From NCBI RefSeq assembly GCF_029892965.1, contig NZ_JARXWN010000001.1:186001-250000 (forward strand): a DNA stretch of 64,000 bases. Reading direction: 5' to 3'. Below, piece by piece: positions 33,283 through 42,329 of this stretch. A program made the translations under genes and the position numbers. Position 1 is the stretch's first letter. Every line of letters begins with the position of its first letter. The stretch is from Dysgonomonas sp. PF1-14 (GTDB taxonomy: Bacteria; Bacteroidota; Bacteroidia; Bacteroidales; Dysgonomonadaceae). The notes below the pieces were generated by a model. The model was not told the DNA's origin and ran no database searches. It saw only the letters and a list, made by a program, of their open reading frames with translations.

Positions 33283-34236
33283 ATGAGTAATAGAATAACA
33301 TCTTTATTTGGAATTAAATATCCTGTTATTTCGGGAGGTATGGTTTGGTGTAGCGGGTGGAGACTGGCTTCTGCAGTAAGTAATGCAGGAGGTCTGGGGC
33401 TGATAGGTGCAGGGTCGATGCACCCCGACACGCTGCGCGAACATATCCAAAAGTGCAAGGCTGCCACCGATAAGCCTTTCGGCGTGAATGTGCCATTGAT
33501 GTATCCCGAAATAGATACCATCATGGATATTATAATTTCGGAAGGCGTAAAGATTGTATTCACATCGGCAGGAAACCCGAAACTGTGGACAAAGAAACTA
33601 CAGGACAATGGTATCATTGTTGCTCATGTGGTTTCCAGTTCTAAATTTGCCCTTAAATGTGAAGAAGCAGGAGTTAATGCAGTCGTAGCCGAAGGATTCG
33701 AAGCCGGCGGACACAATGGACGCGAAGAAACTTCCACAATGGTACTGATACCACAAGTAAGGAAAGGCCTTTCCATCCCGCTTATTGCTGCCGGAGGAAT
33801 TGCTACCGGAGAGGGTATGTTAGCTGCTTTTGCTTTGGGTGCCGAAGGTATTCAGATGGGTACGCGCTTTGCGCTTACACAGGAAAGCTCCGCTTCAAAC
33901 GAATTCAAAGAATTATGTATTAACCTGAAAGAGGGAGATACAATGCTTTCGCTGAAAAAACTGAGTCCTACCCGCCTTGTAAAGAATGAGTTTTACAATT
34001 CGGTACAGACAGCTGAAGACAGAGGCGCATCGACAGATGAAATGCGTGAACTGCTTGGTCGCGGACGCTCCAAGAAAGGGATATTTGAAGGCAACCTCGT
34101 TGAGGGAGAACTCGAAATAGGACAGATCAGTTCTTTGATAGACGATCTGCCGAGTGCCGGAGATGTAGTAAGAAGTGTGATAGCCGAATACAATATCAGA
34201 CTAGAGAATTTTATTTCGGAGAAACCATTGTTTTAA
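33283..34236 (+). CDS. Nitronate monooxygenase/FabK-like FMN oxidoreductase
   Basis: The 317-residue TIM-barrel flavoprotein starts ITSLFGIKYPVISGGMVW, with the FMN-binding stretch SNAGGLGLIGAGSM (near residue 30), the active-site-type segment AEGFEAGGHNG (near residue 137), and the phosphate-binding IPLIAAGGIATGEGM and ALGAEGIQMGTRF. These are shared by nitronate monooxygenase and enoyl-ACP reductase II (FabK), which are hard to separate by sequence. Being in a run of envelope genes, with mltF starting six bases after its stop, does not settle which. It is a cytoplasmic enzyme. Confidence 0.88.
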   Translation: MSNRITSLFGIKYPVISGGMVWCSGWRLASAVSNAGGLGLIGAGSMHPDTLREHIQKCKAATDKPFGVNVPLMYPEIDTIMDIIISEGVKIVFTSAGNPKLWTKKLQDNGIIVAHVVSSSKFALKCEEAGVNAVVAEGFEAGGHNGREETSTMVLIPQVRKGLSIPLIAAGGIATGEGMLAAFALGAEGIQMGTRFALTQESSASNEFKELCINLKEGDTMLSLKKLSPTRLVKNEFYNSVQTAEDRGASTDEMRELLGRGRSKKGIFEGNLVEGELEIGQISSLIDDLPSAGDVVRSVIAEYNIRLENFISEKPLF

Positions 34237-34242
34237 ACCTCT

Positions 34243-35631
34243 ATGCAAACCAAACGGTTCTGTCATATCTGCATACTCCTTAGTCTCTGTCTTTTCTTCT
34301 CATGCAAGAAAAAACAGGAAGAGCCTGTCTATGACTTTCAGCAGATAAAGGATAAAGGAGAGTTGACGATTATTACACTCAATACTTCCACCTCATACTT
34401 TATCTACAAAGAGGAGCCGATGGGCTACGACTACGATCTGGCTCAGGACTTTTGTGAGCATCATGGACTCAAGCTGAATGTGAAAGTCGCCGAGAGTACC
34501 ACCAAATTGATAGAAATGCTCAACAGGGGTGAGGGCGATCTGGTAGCCTTTACCATACCCGTTCTGAATGAGTTGAAAGATTCGGTTGCTTATTGCGGAT
34601 TGCAGCGGATCACACATCAGGTGCTGGTACAGCAGGCAAACAGGGGTGACACGATATTGAAAGACGTGACGGACATCATCGGGAAAGAGGTGTATGTAGA
34701 AAGCGGCACAAAGTACCATCAGCGGCTGCTGAACCTTGATGCCGAGATGGGTGGAGGTATCCGCATACATACAGTAAGTGAAGATACCATTACCAGTGAA
34801 GACCTCATAGAAGAGGTTGCTATAGGTAAGATAAAATATACTATCGCTGACGAATATGTAGCCAGACTGAACAGGACGTATTACCGCAATATAGATATCT
34901 CATTGTCGATAAGTTTTGACCAGCGCTCTTCATGGGCTGTTCGCAAAAATACGCCCGAACTGGCAAAAGCACTCAACGATTGGTTTACCGAGAATGGAAA
35001 TACACCGGTCTACAGAAGTATTACTAAAAAATACTTTGAGTTGAGTAAACAACTGTTCGAGGGCGATTATGAAATTCCCCGCGATTTACCGAAAGGAGCA
35101 ATCTCTGTATATGACGATCTGTTTAAGAAACATGCAGCAGGCACACAGTACGAATGGCAGTTCCTTGCGGCTATATGTTATCAGGAATCACGCTTTCAGA
35201 ACAATCTGACATCGTGGGCAGGAGCAGCCGGAATAATGGGGCTGATGCCGCGTACAGCCGCTTCGTTAGGGCTTTCGGCAGACGATCGTATGAACCCCGA
35301 TCTGAGTATTGGTGCAGCAGTAGAGTTGTTAGACCGATTGAATAAAATATTCCGCAGAATATCAGATATGAGCGAACGGGAGAAATTCATCCTTGCTGCC
35401 TATAACGGCGGAAACGGTCACATAAACGATGCACAGGCACTTGCCGAAAAGTATGGTGCTAACCCTTATGTATGGGAAGACAATGTAGAGAAATACCTTG
35501 CATTGAAGAGCAATCCCGAATATTACAACGATCCTGTATGCCGTAACGGATATTTCAGGGGAGGGGAGACGCTTAGGTATGTAGGTAGCGTATTATCTAC
35601 TATGGAACGCTTTAAAAAGATATCAAACTGA
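34243..35631 (+). CDS. mltF: Membrane-bound lytic murein transglycosylase F
   Basis: This 462-residue lipoprotein has lipobox LFFSC with Cys21. The N-terminal two-thirds form a solute-binding-protein-3 domain (DKGELTIITLNTSTSYF, EPMGYDYDLAQDFCEHHGL). The C-terminal third is a Slt/lysozyme-fold domain with catalytic Glu315 in CYQESRF, then SWAGAAGIMGLMP and AAYNGGNGHI. MltF cleaves the glycan strand to 1,6-anhydromuropeptides, with its activity controlled by ligand binding to the N-terminal domain. It is tightly packed behind the flavin enzyme gene and converges on porX with a nine-base gap. Confidence 0.94.
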   Translation: MQTKRFCHICILLSLCLFFSCKKKQEEPVYDFQQIKDKGELTIITLNTSTSYFIYKEEPMGYDYDLAQDFCEHHGLKLNVKVAESTTKLIEMLNRGEGDLVAFTIPVLNELKDSVAYCGLQRITHQVLVQQANRGDTILKDVTDIIGKEVYVESGTKYHQRLLNLDAEMGGGIRIHTVSEDTITSEDLIEEVAIGKIKYTIADEYVARLNRTYYRNIDISLSISFDQRSSWAVRKNTPELAKALNDWFTENGNTPVYRSITKKYFELSKQLFEGDYEIPRDLPKGAISVYDDLFKKHAAGTQYEWQFLAAICYQESRFQNNLTSWAGAAGIMGLMPRTAASLGLSADDRMNPDLSIGAAVELLDRLNKIFRRISDMSEREKFILAAYNGGNGHINDAQALAEKYGANPYVWEDNVEKYLALKSNPEYYNDPVCRNGYFRGGETLRYVGSVLSTMERFKKISN

Positions 35632-35640
35632 TTTCTTATA

Positions 35641-37185
35641 TTATTTCCCTGTCAGTGTAATAAACGGCACTATCATTTCTTCCATCGAAATACCGCCATG
35701 CTGGAATGTATCGGTGTAATATGATACATAGTGATTATAATTGTTAGGATAAGCAAAGAAATCTTCTCCTGTGGCAAAAATATACTTAGTGCTGATATTG
35801 GGTGTAGGCAGCCCCGCCCTTTCAGGGTTGTGGATATCATACACCTTCTTGCGGTCGTACTCAAGGTTGCGCCCCGTTTTATATCGTATATTCGTATTCA
35901 CTGTCTTATCCGCAATTACCTTTAGTGGATTCTTTACACGGATAGTACCATGATCTGTTGTTAATACGATCTTATACCCCATGTCCTTTGCTTTTCGTAG
36001 TATATCCATTGTGCTCGAATGTTTGAACCACGAACGGGTGAGTGAGCGGTAAGCAGCCTCATCCGAAGCCAGTTCGCGTATCATCTTCGATTCGGTGCGG
36101 GCGTGTGACAACATATCCACAAAGTTGATAACGACTACATTCAATGATTTATTACTCAGTTCATTCATACTCTGTACAAACCGTTCACCAAATGAGGAGG
36201 TCAGCAGTTTGTTGTACGAAAACGAGTATTTTTTTCTATATCGGTCTACTAATGTGCGTAGCAGGGCTTCTTCGTTATTATTCTTACTCTCGTCTTCATC
36301 CTCGTCTATCCACAGATCGGGATACATTTTTACGATTTGTGAGGGTAGCAGTCCCGAGAAGATAGCATTGCGGGCATACTGCGTTGCTGTGGGCAGTATG
36401 CTGAAAAATTCTTCTTCGGAAATGGTGAAATCGTTAGATAAAAGGTCTTTAATTTCCGACCATTGATCGAGCCTGAAATTATCTATCAGTATAAAGAATA
36501 CCTTCTCGTCATTATCCAGTAACGGGAATATCTTTTTCGGGAATAGTTCAGGGCTGATCAACGGTCTGTTTTCCGGATCGGCTATCCACGATTCATAATT
36601 TTTCTTTATAAACTTACAGAAACCGTTATTCGCCTCTTGCTTTTGTGCTCTGAGTAAGTCGAGTAGGGGGCTTTGCGCAGCAGTAAGTTCTATTTCCCAA
36701 TATACGAGCTTTTTGTAGATGTCAGTCCATTCCTGATAGCTAAGTGAGTCGTTTATGCGTGAACTTATTCTGTTAAACTCTTCTCTGTATCCTTCCAATG
36801 TAGCTTCGGAAACGATATCGTCTTTATGCAGGTTTTTCTTTAGAGAAAGCAGTATCTGGTTTGGATTTACCGGCTTTATCAGGTAGTCGGCTATCTTCTT
36901 GCCTATAGCATGAGTCATAATGCCTTCATCTTCGCTTTTGGTGATCATGATGACCGGAATATTCGGGTCTATTTCTTTTATCAGTCCGAGTGTTTCTATC
37001 CCGCTGAGTCCCGGCATATGTTCATCCAGAAAGACGATGTCGAATGTTTCGCTTTTAAAGCTTTCGAGTGCATCCTGTCCACTGTTGACAGGGGTTACAT
37101 CATATCCTTTTTCTGTAAGGAACAGGATGTGCGCCCTTAAAATATCTATTTCGTCGTCTGCCCAGAGTATTCGTTTCTTCCTCAT
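35641..37185 (-). CDS. porX: PorX: response regulator with PglZ phosphodiesterase domain, T9SS regulator
   Basis: From the ATG at 37185 (MRKKRILWADDEIDILRAHI) the protein has 514 residues. The receiver domain has phosphoacceptor D54 (VFLDEHMP), T in MITKSED and K in YLIKPVNP. After a helical linker comes an alkaline-phosphatase-fold PglZ domain (about residues 210-505) with metal-site segments FILIDNFRLDQW, LPTATQYARNAIFSGL, VVINFVDMLSHAR and VLTTDHGTI. In Porphyromonas and Flavobacterium, PorX with kinase PorY and sigma factor SigP controls T9SS genes, and its PglZ domain hydrolyses oligonucleotide phosphodiesters. The T9SS sorting domain at 2528-2944 shows that the system has cargo here. 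No porY is adjacent. Confidence 0.94.
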   Translation of the reverse strand: MRKKRILWADDEIDILRAHILFLTEKGYDVTPVNSGQDALESFKSETFDIVFLDEHMPGLSGIETLGLIKEIDPNIPVIMITKSEDEGIMTHAIGKKIADYLIKPVNPNQILLSLKKNLHKDDIVSEATLEGYREEFNRISSRINDSLSYQEWTDIYKKLVYWEIELTAAQSPLLDLLRAQKQEANNGFCKFIKKNYESWIADPENRPLISPELFPKKIFPLLDNDEKVFFILIDNFRLDQWSEIKDLLSNDFTISEEEFFSILPTATQYARNAIFSGLLPSQIVKMYPDLWIDEDEDESKNNNEEALLRTLVDRYRKKYSFSYNKLLTSSFGERFVQSMNELSNKSLNVVVINFVDMLSHARTESKMIRELASDEAAYRSLTRSWFKHSSTMDILRKAKDMGYKIVLTTDHGTIRVKNPLKVIADKTVNTNIRYKTGRNLEYDRKKVYDIHNPERAGLPTPNISTKYIFATGEDFFAYPNNYNHYVSYYTDTFQHGGISMEEMIVPFITLTGK

Positions 37186-37202
37186 GTATAAGTTATTATA
37201 AC

Positions 37203-37236
37203 ACAAGCCACTTTACAATCGAATAAAGTGGCTTGT
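37203..37236. terminator. Hairpin between the GH18 gene and porX
   Basis: ACAAGCCACTTTA (37203-37215) and TAAAGTGGCTTGT (37224-37236) form a perfect 13-bp stem with an eight-base loop. In the direction of the GH18 gene there is no strong T run, so termination would be moderate. Confidence 0.55.
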
Positions 37237-37313
37237 TATTTCTTTACACCTTAGTCTGTATTCAAAAGTACAGACATTAGTACAATAATAGAAACGGTGA
37301 TGGTTAAATTTTA

Positions 37314-38441
37314 TTATTTCAGCGTCTGATCTATTGCATTCAGAAGGAAACCTTTCGGGTCTGAACTGTATTCCCAGAACATTACTCCAGCCATGCCATT
37401 GTCGCGTACATAGCGGCATTTGGCTTTTACCGATTCTTCATCGTCATAGGTTACGAAGATTCCTTTGTAGAAGTTGAACAGGTAAGGCGCTTTGGCTGCA
37501 TCGTCCCAGTATCTGAAATATTCGTTCTGATTTACCAGACTATCCCTGATAACGGTGAATCCTTTTCCCTGTATTTGTTTATCAACAGCATCGCCCAGAC
37601 CTTTGTTCCATCCCTTTTTCAGTTGGTATATGCGTCCGTAGAAAGCAATGCCCATCACAAGCTTATCGGCAGGAACTCCTGCGGCTATATATGCCTGCAT
37701 AGATTTACTTGCACTGCTGCTGTTTTCATACTTGTCCGACGGATCGAGGTTTGTGTGATGTATCGCTTTTTCTTTCGATTGCGAGTCGTAAGTCATTACG
37801 TTTACATAGTCCAGATATTCCTGTACTTTAGCCATCTCTGTATTGTCGATAAACTCCTGTTGTCCGCCTACGGCAGTAGTCAGCAGGTATTTCTTATTTG
37901 TCTCTTTACTTAGTGCATCCAGTTCGGCTTTGATAGCAGCAAACATCAATGTATAGTTTTGCTTGTCTTCCGGACGGTAAACATTTCCATCATCACCCGG
38001 TATTGCAGGATATTCCCAGTCGATATCTACACCATCCAGATCATATTTCTTCATAATATCAACAGCCGATTTGGCGAATGTATTTTGTCCCTCAGGCGTT
38101 AATACGGCATCGGAGAAGTTTCTGCTCCAAGACCAGCCACCTACAGAGATCAGTATTTTCAGATCGGGATTTTGCTGTTTCAGTTCGTTCAGCTTTCTGA
38201 AGTTAACGGTATCGGTAGCTTCATTTGTAAGGAATGCTTTTCCGCCTTGCACATCAACAAATGCGTAGTTGATATGTGTAATTTTGTTAGCTGCGATTTT
38301 ATCCGCATCCACAAGCCCGTTATAACCTCCCACGTATGCAATGATCACAGGTTTCGATGATTTTTCTTCTTCCTTTTTCGTACCTCCGCAAGATGATAGA
38401 ATTACAGAGAGTAGTGCCACTAAAATTAAGATGTTCTTCAT
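37314..38441 (-). CDS. Glycoside hydrolase family 18 lipoprotein (chitinase/endo-glucosaminidase-like)
   Basis: The 375-residue protein has lipobox ILSSC with Cys18 followed by a Gly/Lys/Glu tether. The GH18 catalytic motif DxxDxDxE is D136-GV-D139-I-D141-W-E143, with E143 as proton donor. Other conserved parts are KILISVGGWSW, VNVMTYDSQS and the closing GVMFWEYSSDPKGFLLNAI. The enzyme cleaves beta-1,4 GlcNAc links in chitin-like or N-glycan material by substrate-assisted catalysis; endo-type activity on peptidoglycan fragments is also known in the family. There is no T9SS domain, so it is probably a surface or periplasmic lipoprotein. The zinc-protease gene upstream ends eight bases away on the far side, so the two are probably one operon. 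Confidence 0.92.
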   Translation of the reverse strand: MKNILILVALLSVILSSCGGTKKEEEKSSKPVIIAYVGGYNGLVDADKIAANKITHINYAFVDVQGGKAFLTNEATDTVNFRKLNELKQQNPDLKILISVGGWSWSRNFSDAVLTPEGQNTFAKSAVDIMKKYDLDGVDIDWEYPAIPGDDGNVYRPEDKQNYTLMFAAIKAELDALSKETNKKYLLTTAVGGQQEFIDNTEMAKVQEYLDYVNVMTYDSQSKEKAIHHTNLDPSDKYENSSSASKSMQAYIAAGVPADKLVMGIAFYGRIYQLKKGWNKGLGDAVDKQIQGKGFTVIRDSLVNQNEYFRYWDDAAKAPYLFNFYKGIFVTYDDEESVKAKCRYVRDNGMAGVMFWEYSSDPKGFLLNAIDQTLK

Positions 38442-38449
38442 TTGTTTAT

Positions 38450-40960
38450 TTATTTGTTAGTATCTAATGCTTTTTCTATCTGAGCCAGTAAGTCGAGCAA
38501 ATGGCTGCGTTTGATCCCCGATGAGCCTGATGCTGCGCTTCTGATGCTCTGGCGTAGGTCTGTCAGCTGTGTCCGCGCAATTGCTGCCGCATCCGAACTT
38601 TGCCATGATGCACTTGTGTTTGTTGCAGGCGGGGTGACAATGCCAATGAGGGCAGCTACATAGTTCTTTTGTAGATTCCTGCGGTAGATGTCTATTGTCT
38701 TTCCGCTCGACAGTTCCGACCAGATGCTCTTTTTCAGGTCACTGAACATATCGGTAGTAGTATAGGCACTTGTACCATTGTATGCTTCATTTCTCAGCAT
38801 CTTGTCAATCGTATATTTACTTATAAGACGGTCGAGAGTCCGCTTTTGTACTCCCCCGATGGAAGAAAGAGGATCGACACTCGCTTTTTCGATCAGTTGC
38901 TTGTCTATCAGCCACGCCGGAGTTGTAAATAACTGTTTGTCGAGGAATGAAACAGCTTCTTTCTGTATGGCAGAAGGAACAAATTCCTGTGCGTTTCCGC
39001 TCTGTTCTACCACGACAGGGGTTCTGTATATACCCGCAACATTTTTAGCCACATGTCCCATATAGCGTGCATACTGTCCTGCGATTTCGTTGTATATAGT
39101 GCGTGCATTGTCATACCCTTTGTTCGGTTCTTTTGTCCATGCAAGTATCTGCGGAACGATGCGTTGCAGGTTCTTGATGCCGTACGTACTTGCCAGCATG
39201 GCATCATCACCAAGATCTTCGCTTTGGTTGCGCGGGTCGTCCGGATCGATTTCCGTACCAAAGGTGTAGCGCTTGTCAGTCTGTAGTTTTTCTATTATAG
39301 TCTTGTTCGAGAAAGGCACTTCATCTTCTGCCGTAGCATATTCGGGCAGATAGCGGTATCCCCATTCTATCGACCAATCGTCATAAATACCTATACGCGG
39401 AAATAATCCCTTTTCACCGATATTATCTTCGGGCTGGGCTATATAGTTGAATCGCGCATAGTCCATAATAGACGGCGTGTGTCCGTTGGCTTCTACCCAA
39501 GCCTTGTTTCTCAGATTCTCGACAGGAACGGTTGTAGACGAGCCAAAGTTGTGGCGCAATCCTAGTGTATGACCTACCTCATGTGACGAAACAAAACGTA
39601 TAAGTTCACCCATCAGTTCGTCGGGGAATTGCAACTGCTGTGCACGTTTGTCGACATTGCCGGCCTGTATCATATACCAGTTGCGGAGCAGCGACATTAC
39701 GTTGTGGTACCAGTTGATATGCGTTTCTATAATTTCTCCGCTACGCGGATCGTGCACATGCGGCCCACTGGCATTTGGTATGTCAGACGGTTTGTAGACA
39801 ATAGCCGAATGGCGTGCATCTTCAAGGCTCCATGTAGAATCTTTCGGTGCTTCCAGTCCGATGATTGCATTTTTGAATCCTGCTTTTTCGAAAGCTGTCT
39901 GCCAGTCGTTTACTCCGGCTATCAGATAAGGCACCCACTTGCGCGGAGTGGCAGGGTCTATATAGAAAACGATCGGCTTCTTTGGTTCTACTAATTCACC
40001 GTTTACATATTTTTGCAGGTCTTCGTCTTTCGGCTCCAGTCGCCAACGGGTAATGTTCGACTTGTATTCTATTCCTTGCGGATTGGAATCGAAGTCGGTA
40101 TATCTTACTGCAAAATATCCTACACGCGGATCGTACAAGCGCGGTTTCATCGGTACTTTAGGTAATAATACTAACGAACTGTTTAGCTCATAGGTCATCG
40201 GGTCGGTAGGGAAGTTAGATGCAGCCTGTGGCGGATAACCCTGTGGCGCAGTCTGTGCGTATGTTTTTACCGTCTTTATCTCTATGTTGATAGGAAAAGC
40301 CTTAATAGTATCGATATAACTTCTGTCTGCAAAGAAATTACCGACACCCCTGTACTTTTTCATTCTGGTGTCGAAGAAAAAGATATTGTTGTCGGAGTTG
40401 ATAAAGTCAGTAACATCTACAACGAGGCTTTCTGCCTTAACAGAATCCTTATCGATGGCCTGTATAGGAAATGCGGCAACTATCGGTTGCACATTCGAGT
40501 TCTTCACCGAAAGGTACATCCCCAATGTGTCTTTAGCCTGTTCCATATACGATATGTTGCGGATGAAGACTTTGTTGTTGCCCCCTTTCTCGAACCGGAT
40601 AACATTTTCTCCTATCTGGTCACCGGGATAGCCTACAGCAGACTTGTAACGATTGACCGGAGCTTTCGATATTCTGTTTACGACAAGTATATCGCGTTCC
40701 ATAATGGAGTCGGGTAGTTCGAAGTAGTATTTATCTTTTACTTTATGTACTGTAAAGAAACCTGTGTTGGTCTTAGCTTCTTTTGTTATCACATCTTTGT
40801 ATGCTTTCAGAGGTGAAGCGGCAGGCTTGTTTGCCTCCGGGGCGACAGCCTCTTTTTTCTCTTCTTTCTTTCTCTTTTTAAAGGGGTTTCTTATTTGGGC
40901 ACTACTTCCCGCTATGCCGAAAATAAGAAACAATACCAGAATCAGGTTCTTTTTAGACAT
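38450..40960 (-). CDS. Secreted zinc metalloprotease, DUF5117/DUF4953 type
   Basis: The 836-residue protein has a signal peptide (SKKNLILVLFLIFGIAGSSAQ) and a Lys/Glu-rich stretch. A DUF5117-like domain follows (about residues 85-290), then the metzincin-like zinc site HEVGHTLGLRH near residue 460, in which three His bind zinc and Glu is catalytic. SIMDYARFNYIAQPED after it supplies the Met-turn-like segment. A DUF5118-like N-terminal part and a C-terminal helical region complete the usual architecture of this Bacteroidetes family. Substrates are unknown. There is no T9SS sorting domain at the end (IEKALDTNK). It is co-oriented with the GH18 gene and divergent from the Crp-like regulator. Confidence 0.9.
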   Translation of the reverse strand: MSKKNLILVLFLIFGIAGSSAQIRNPFKKRKKEEKKEAVAPEANKPAASPLKAYKDVITKEAKTNTGFFTVHKVKDKYYFELPDSIMERDILVVNRISKAPVNRYKSAVGYPGDQIGENVIRFEKGGNNKVFIRNISYMEQAKDTLGMYLSVKNSNVQPIVAAFPIQAIDKDSVKAESLVVDVTDFINSDNNIFFFDTRMKKYRGVGNFFADRSYIDTIKAFPINIEIKTVKTYAQTAPQGYPPQAASNFPTDPMTYELNSSLVLLPKVPMKPRLYDPRVGYFAVRYTDFDSNPQGIEYKSNITRWRLEPKDEDLQKYVNGELVEPKKPIVFYIDPATPRKWVPYLIAGVNDWQTAFEKAGFKNAIIGLEAPKDSTWSLEDARHSAIVYKPSDIPNASGPHVHDPRSGEIIETHINWYHNVMSLLRNWYMIQAGNVDKRAQQLQFPDELMGELIRFVSSHEVGHTLGLRHNFGSSTTVPVENLRNKAWVEANGHTPSIMDYARFNYIAQPEDNIGEKGLFPRIGIYDDWSIEWGYRYLPEYATAEDEVPFSNKTIIEKLQTDKRYTFGTEIDPDDPRNQSEDLGDDAMLASTYGIKNLQRIVPQILAWTKEPNKGYDNARTIYNEIAGQYARYMGHVAKNVAGIYRTPVVVEQSGNAQEFVPSAIQKEAVSFLDKQLFTTPAWLIDKQLIEKASVDPLSSIGGVQKRTLDRLISKYTIDKMLRNEAYNGTSAYTTTDMFSDLKKSIWSELSSGKTIDIYRRNLQKNYVAALIGIVTPPATNTSASWQSSDAAAIARTQLTDLRQSIRSAASGSSGIKRSHLLDLLAQIEKALDTNK

Positions 40961-41175
40961 TGTATTTCCTTCGGGTTTTGTTTGTTGAATAGTACTTCAT
41001 TGTTACAAAACTAAGAAAATAAAATTGAAGAAGTGGTTTTACACACAGCATATAACGTTTTTTATTCGGATTTTTCTCTTTCATAAATATTATGAGGGTT
41101 AGTTTGAACTTTTCAAAGCACCTTTTCTCTTGCCGGTTTATCAATATTGCCGATATTTGCATAAAAATACAGTTG

Positions 41176-41751
41176 ATGTATACAAAACTTATTAACCATA
41201 TACAGGATTATGTACAGCTACAGGAATCGGATTTGCGACTGATTGAGAATAGCTTCGAAATGATGTCTTTACAAAACAAAGCTTATTTGCTACGTGAGGG
41301 TCAGACCTGTAGATGCCTCTACTTTGTGGCGAAAGGATGTCTGCGTATGCATTTCTATACAGCAGCAGGTGTAGAGCAGATTACCCAGTTCGCAATAGAA
41401 AATTGGTGGATAGCCGATTATGCAGGATTTATGAGACAAACTGTATCAGAGCATAATATACAGGCAATAGAGAAGTCGGAAATATTGGCCATTAACCTTC
41501 ATGCATATGACGCTTTGCTCGAGGAAGTGCCTGCGCTTGAACGTTATTTCCGGATTATGGCACAACGAGCTTTGGGCGCTTCGCAATACAGATTAAAGCA
41601 AATCTATGACATGTCTAAAGAAGATATATATCTGCATTTCAGAGATTCTTTTCCCGAGTTTGTACAACGTGTTCCACAATATATGCTTGCATCCTTTCTG
41701 GGGTTAAGCCCCGAGTACTTGAGTACACTTCGTAAAAAGCATGTAAGGTAA
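41176..41751 (+). CDS. Crp/Fnr-family transcriptional regulator
   Basis: From the ATG at 41176 (MYTKLINHIQDYVQLQESDL) the protein has 191 residues; a start at 41092 adds 28 residues without family character. The N-terminal half is a cyclic-nucleotide-binding-like beta-roll (AYLLREGQTCRCLYFVAKGCLRMHF), but residues for cAMP binding are not conserved. The C-terminal half has a weak HTH (RVPQYMLASFLGLSPEYLSTLRKKH). This subgroup is abundant in Bacteroidetes and often sits beside oxidoreductase-like target genes. The adjacent flavin-binding gene (41838) is a likely target (inference). Confidence 0.88.
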   Translation: MYTKLINHIQDYVQLQESDLRLIENSFEMMSLQNKAYLLREGQTCRCLYFVAKGCLRMHFYTAAGVEQITQFAIENWWIADYAGFMRQTVSEHNIQAIEKSEILAINLHAYDALLEEVPALERYFRIMAQRALGASQYRLKQIYDMSKEDIYLHFRDSFPEFVQRVPQYMLASFLGLSPEYLSTLRKKHVR

Positions 41752-41803
41752 TACTAAGGCTCATTTCTTAATCCAGATTAACTTTTAATTCTTTAGCCGT
41801 TTA

Positions 41804-41811
41804 TACTTTTG
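41804..41811 (+). promoter_or_regulatory. Promoter -7 box for the pyridoxamine-oxidase-like gene
   Basis: TACTTTTG fits TAnnTTTG, 26 bases before the start at 41838. It shows that this gene has its own promoter after the regulator gene. Confidence 0.55.
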
Positions 41812-41837
41812 TACTAATAATAAAAAATATAAAGTAT

Positions 41838-42227
41838 ATGGATAAAGAAAAAAAGTTATCGGAAAAATTTTATGAAGTATTAAAGCATGAAGGTGTAGTC
41901 GCAATCGTGTCTTGGGCAGAAGGAGAAGCTCATGTAGCCAATACTTGGAATTCTTACATGGTTGTAACTGAGGATGAAAGAATATTGATTCCCGCTTATG
42001 GGCTTCGGAAAACTCAAAAGAATGTAAATCAGAATAATCGCATAAAACTTACTTTAGGAACCCGCGATGTATTAGGATATAAGGATTATCAGGGGACGGG
42101 ATTCCTTGTTGACGGTACAGCCCGATATGTAGAATCGGGACAGGAATACGATATGATGAAGAAGAAATTCTCATTCTTGTCGAGGGTTTTGGAGGTTACT
42201 GTAGTGAAAGCGAAGCAGACTTTGTAA
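41838..42227 (+). CDS. Pyridoxamine 5'-phosphate oxidase-like FMN-binding protein
   Basis: The 129-residue single-domain split-barrel protein opens KLSEKFYEVLKHEGVVAIV, typical of small PNPOx-like flavoproteins. ANTWNSYMVVTEDERILIPA forms the FMN-binding face, and GYQGTGF-like DYQGTGFLVDGTARY the second. The family includes F420/FMN reductases, haem-degrading and redox-sensing proteins; the substrate is unknown. It lacks the C-terminal extension of true PdxH. It is paired with the Crp-like regulator gene and ends before a long hairpin at 42271-42316. Confidence 0.85.
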   Translation: MDKEKKLSEKFYEVLKHEGVVAIVSWAEGEAHVANTWNSYMVVTEDERILIPAYGLRKTQKNVNQNNRIKLTLGTRDVLGYKDYQGTGFLVDGTARYVESGQEYDMMKKKFSFLSRVLEVTVVKAKQTL

Positions 42228-42270
42228 TAGGACAACCATTACTTCTTTTAATCAGGAGAAGTAGTAATAT

Positions 42271-42316
42271 AATCAACAATGGCATGAATCTTCATTGATC
42301 CATGCCATTGTTGATT
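42271..42316. terminator. Perfect 16-bp hairpin between convergent genes
   Basis: AATCAACAATGGCATG (42271-42286) and CATGCCATTGTTGATT (42301-42316) pair perfectly across a 14-base loop. It lies between the flavoprotein gene and the convergent TPL/TnaA-like gene. It has no T tract on either side, so termination is likely but not of the classical form. Confidence 0.6.
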
Positions 42317-42329
42317 AGGGTATTATAAA

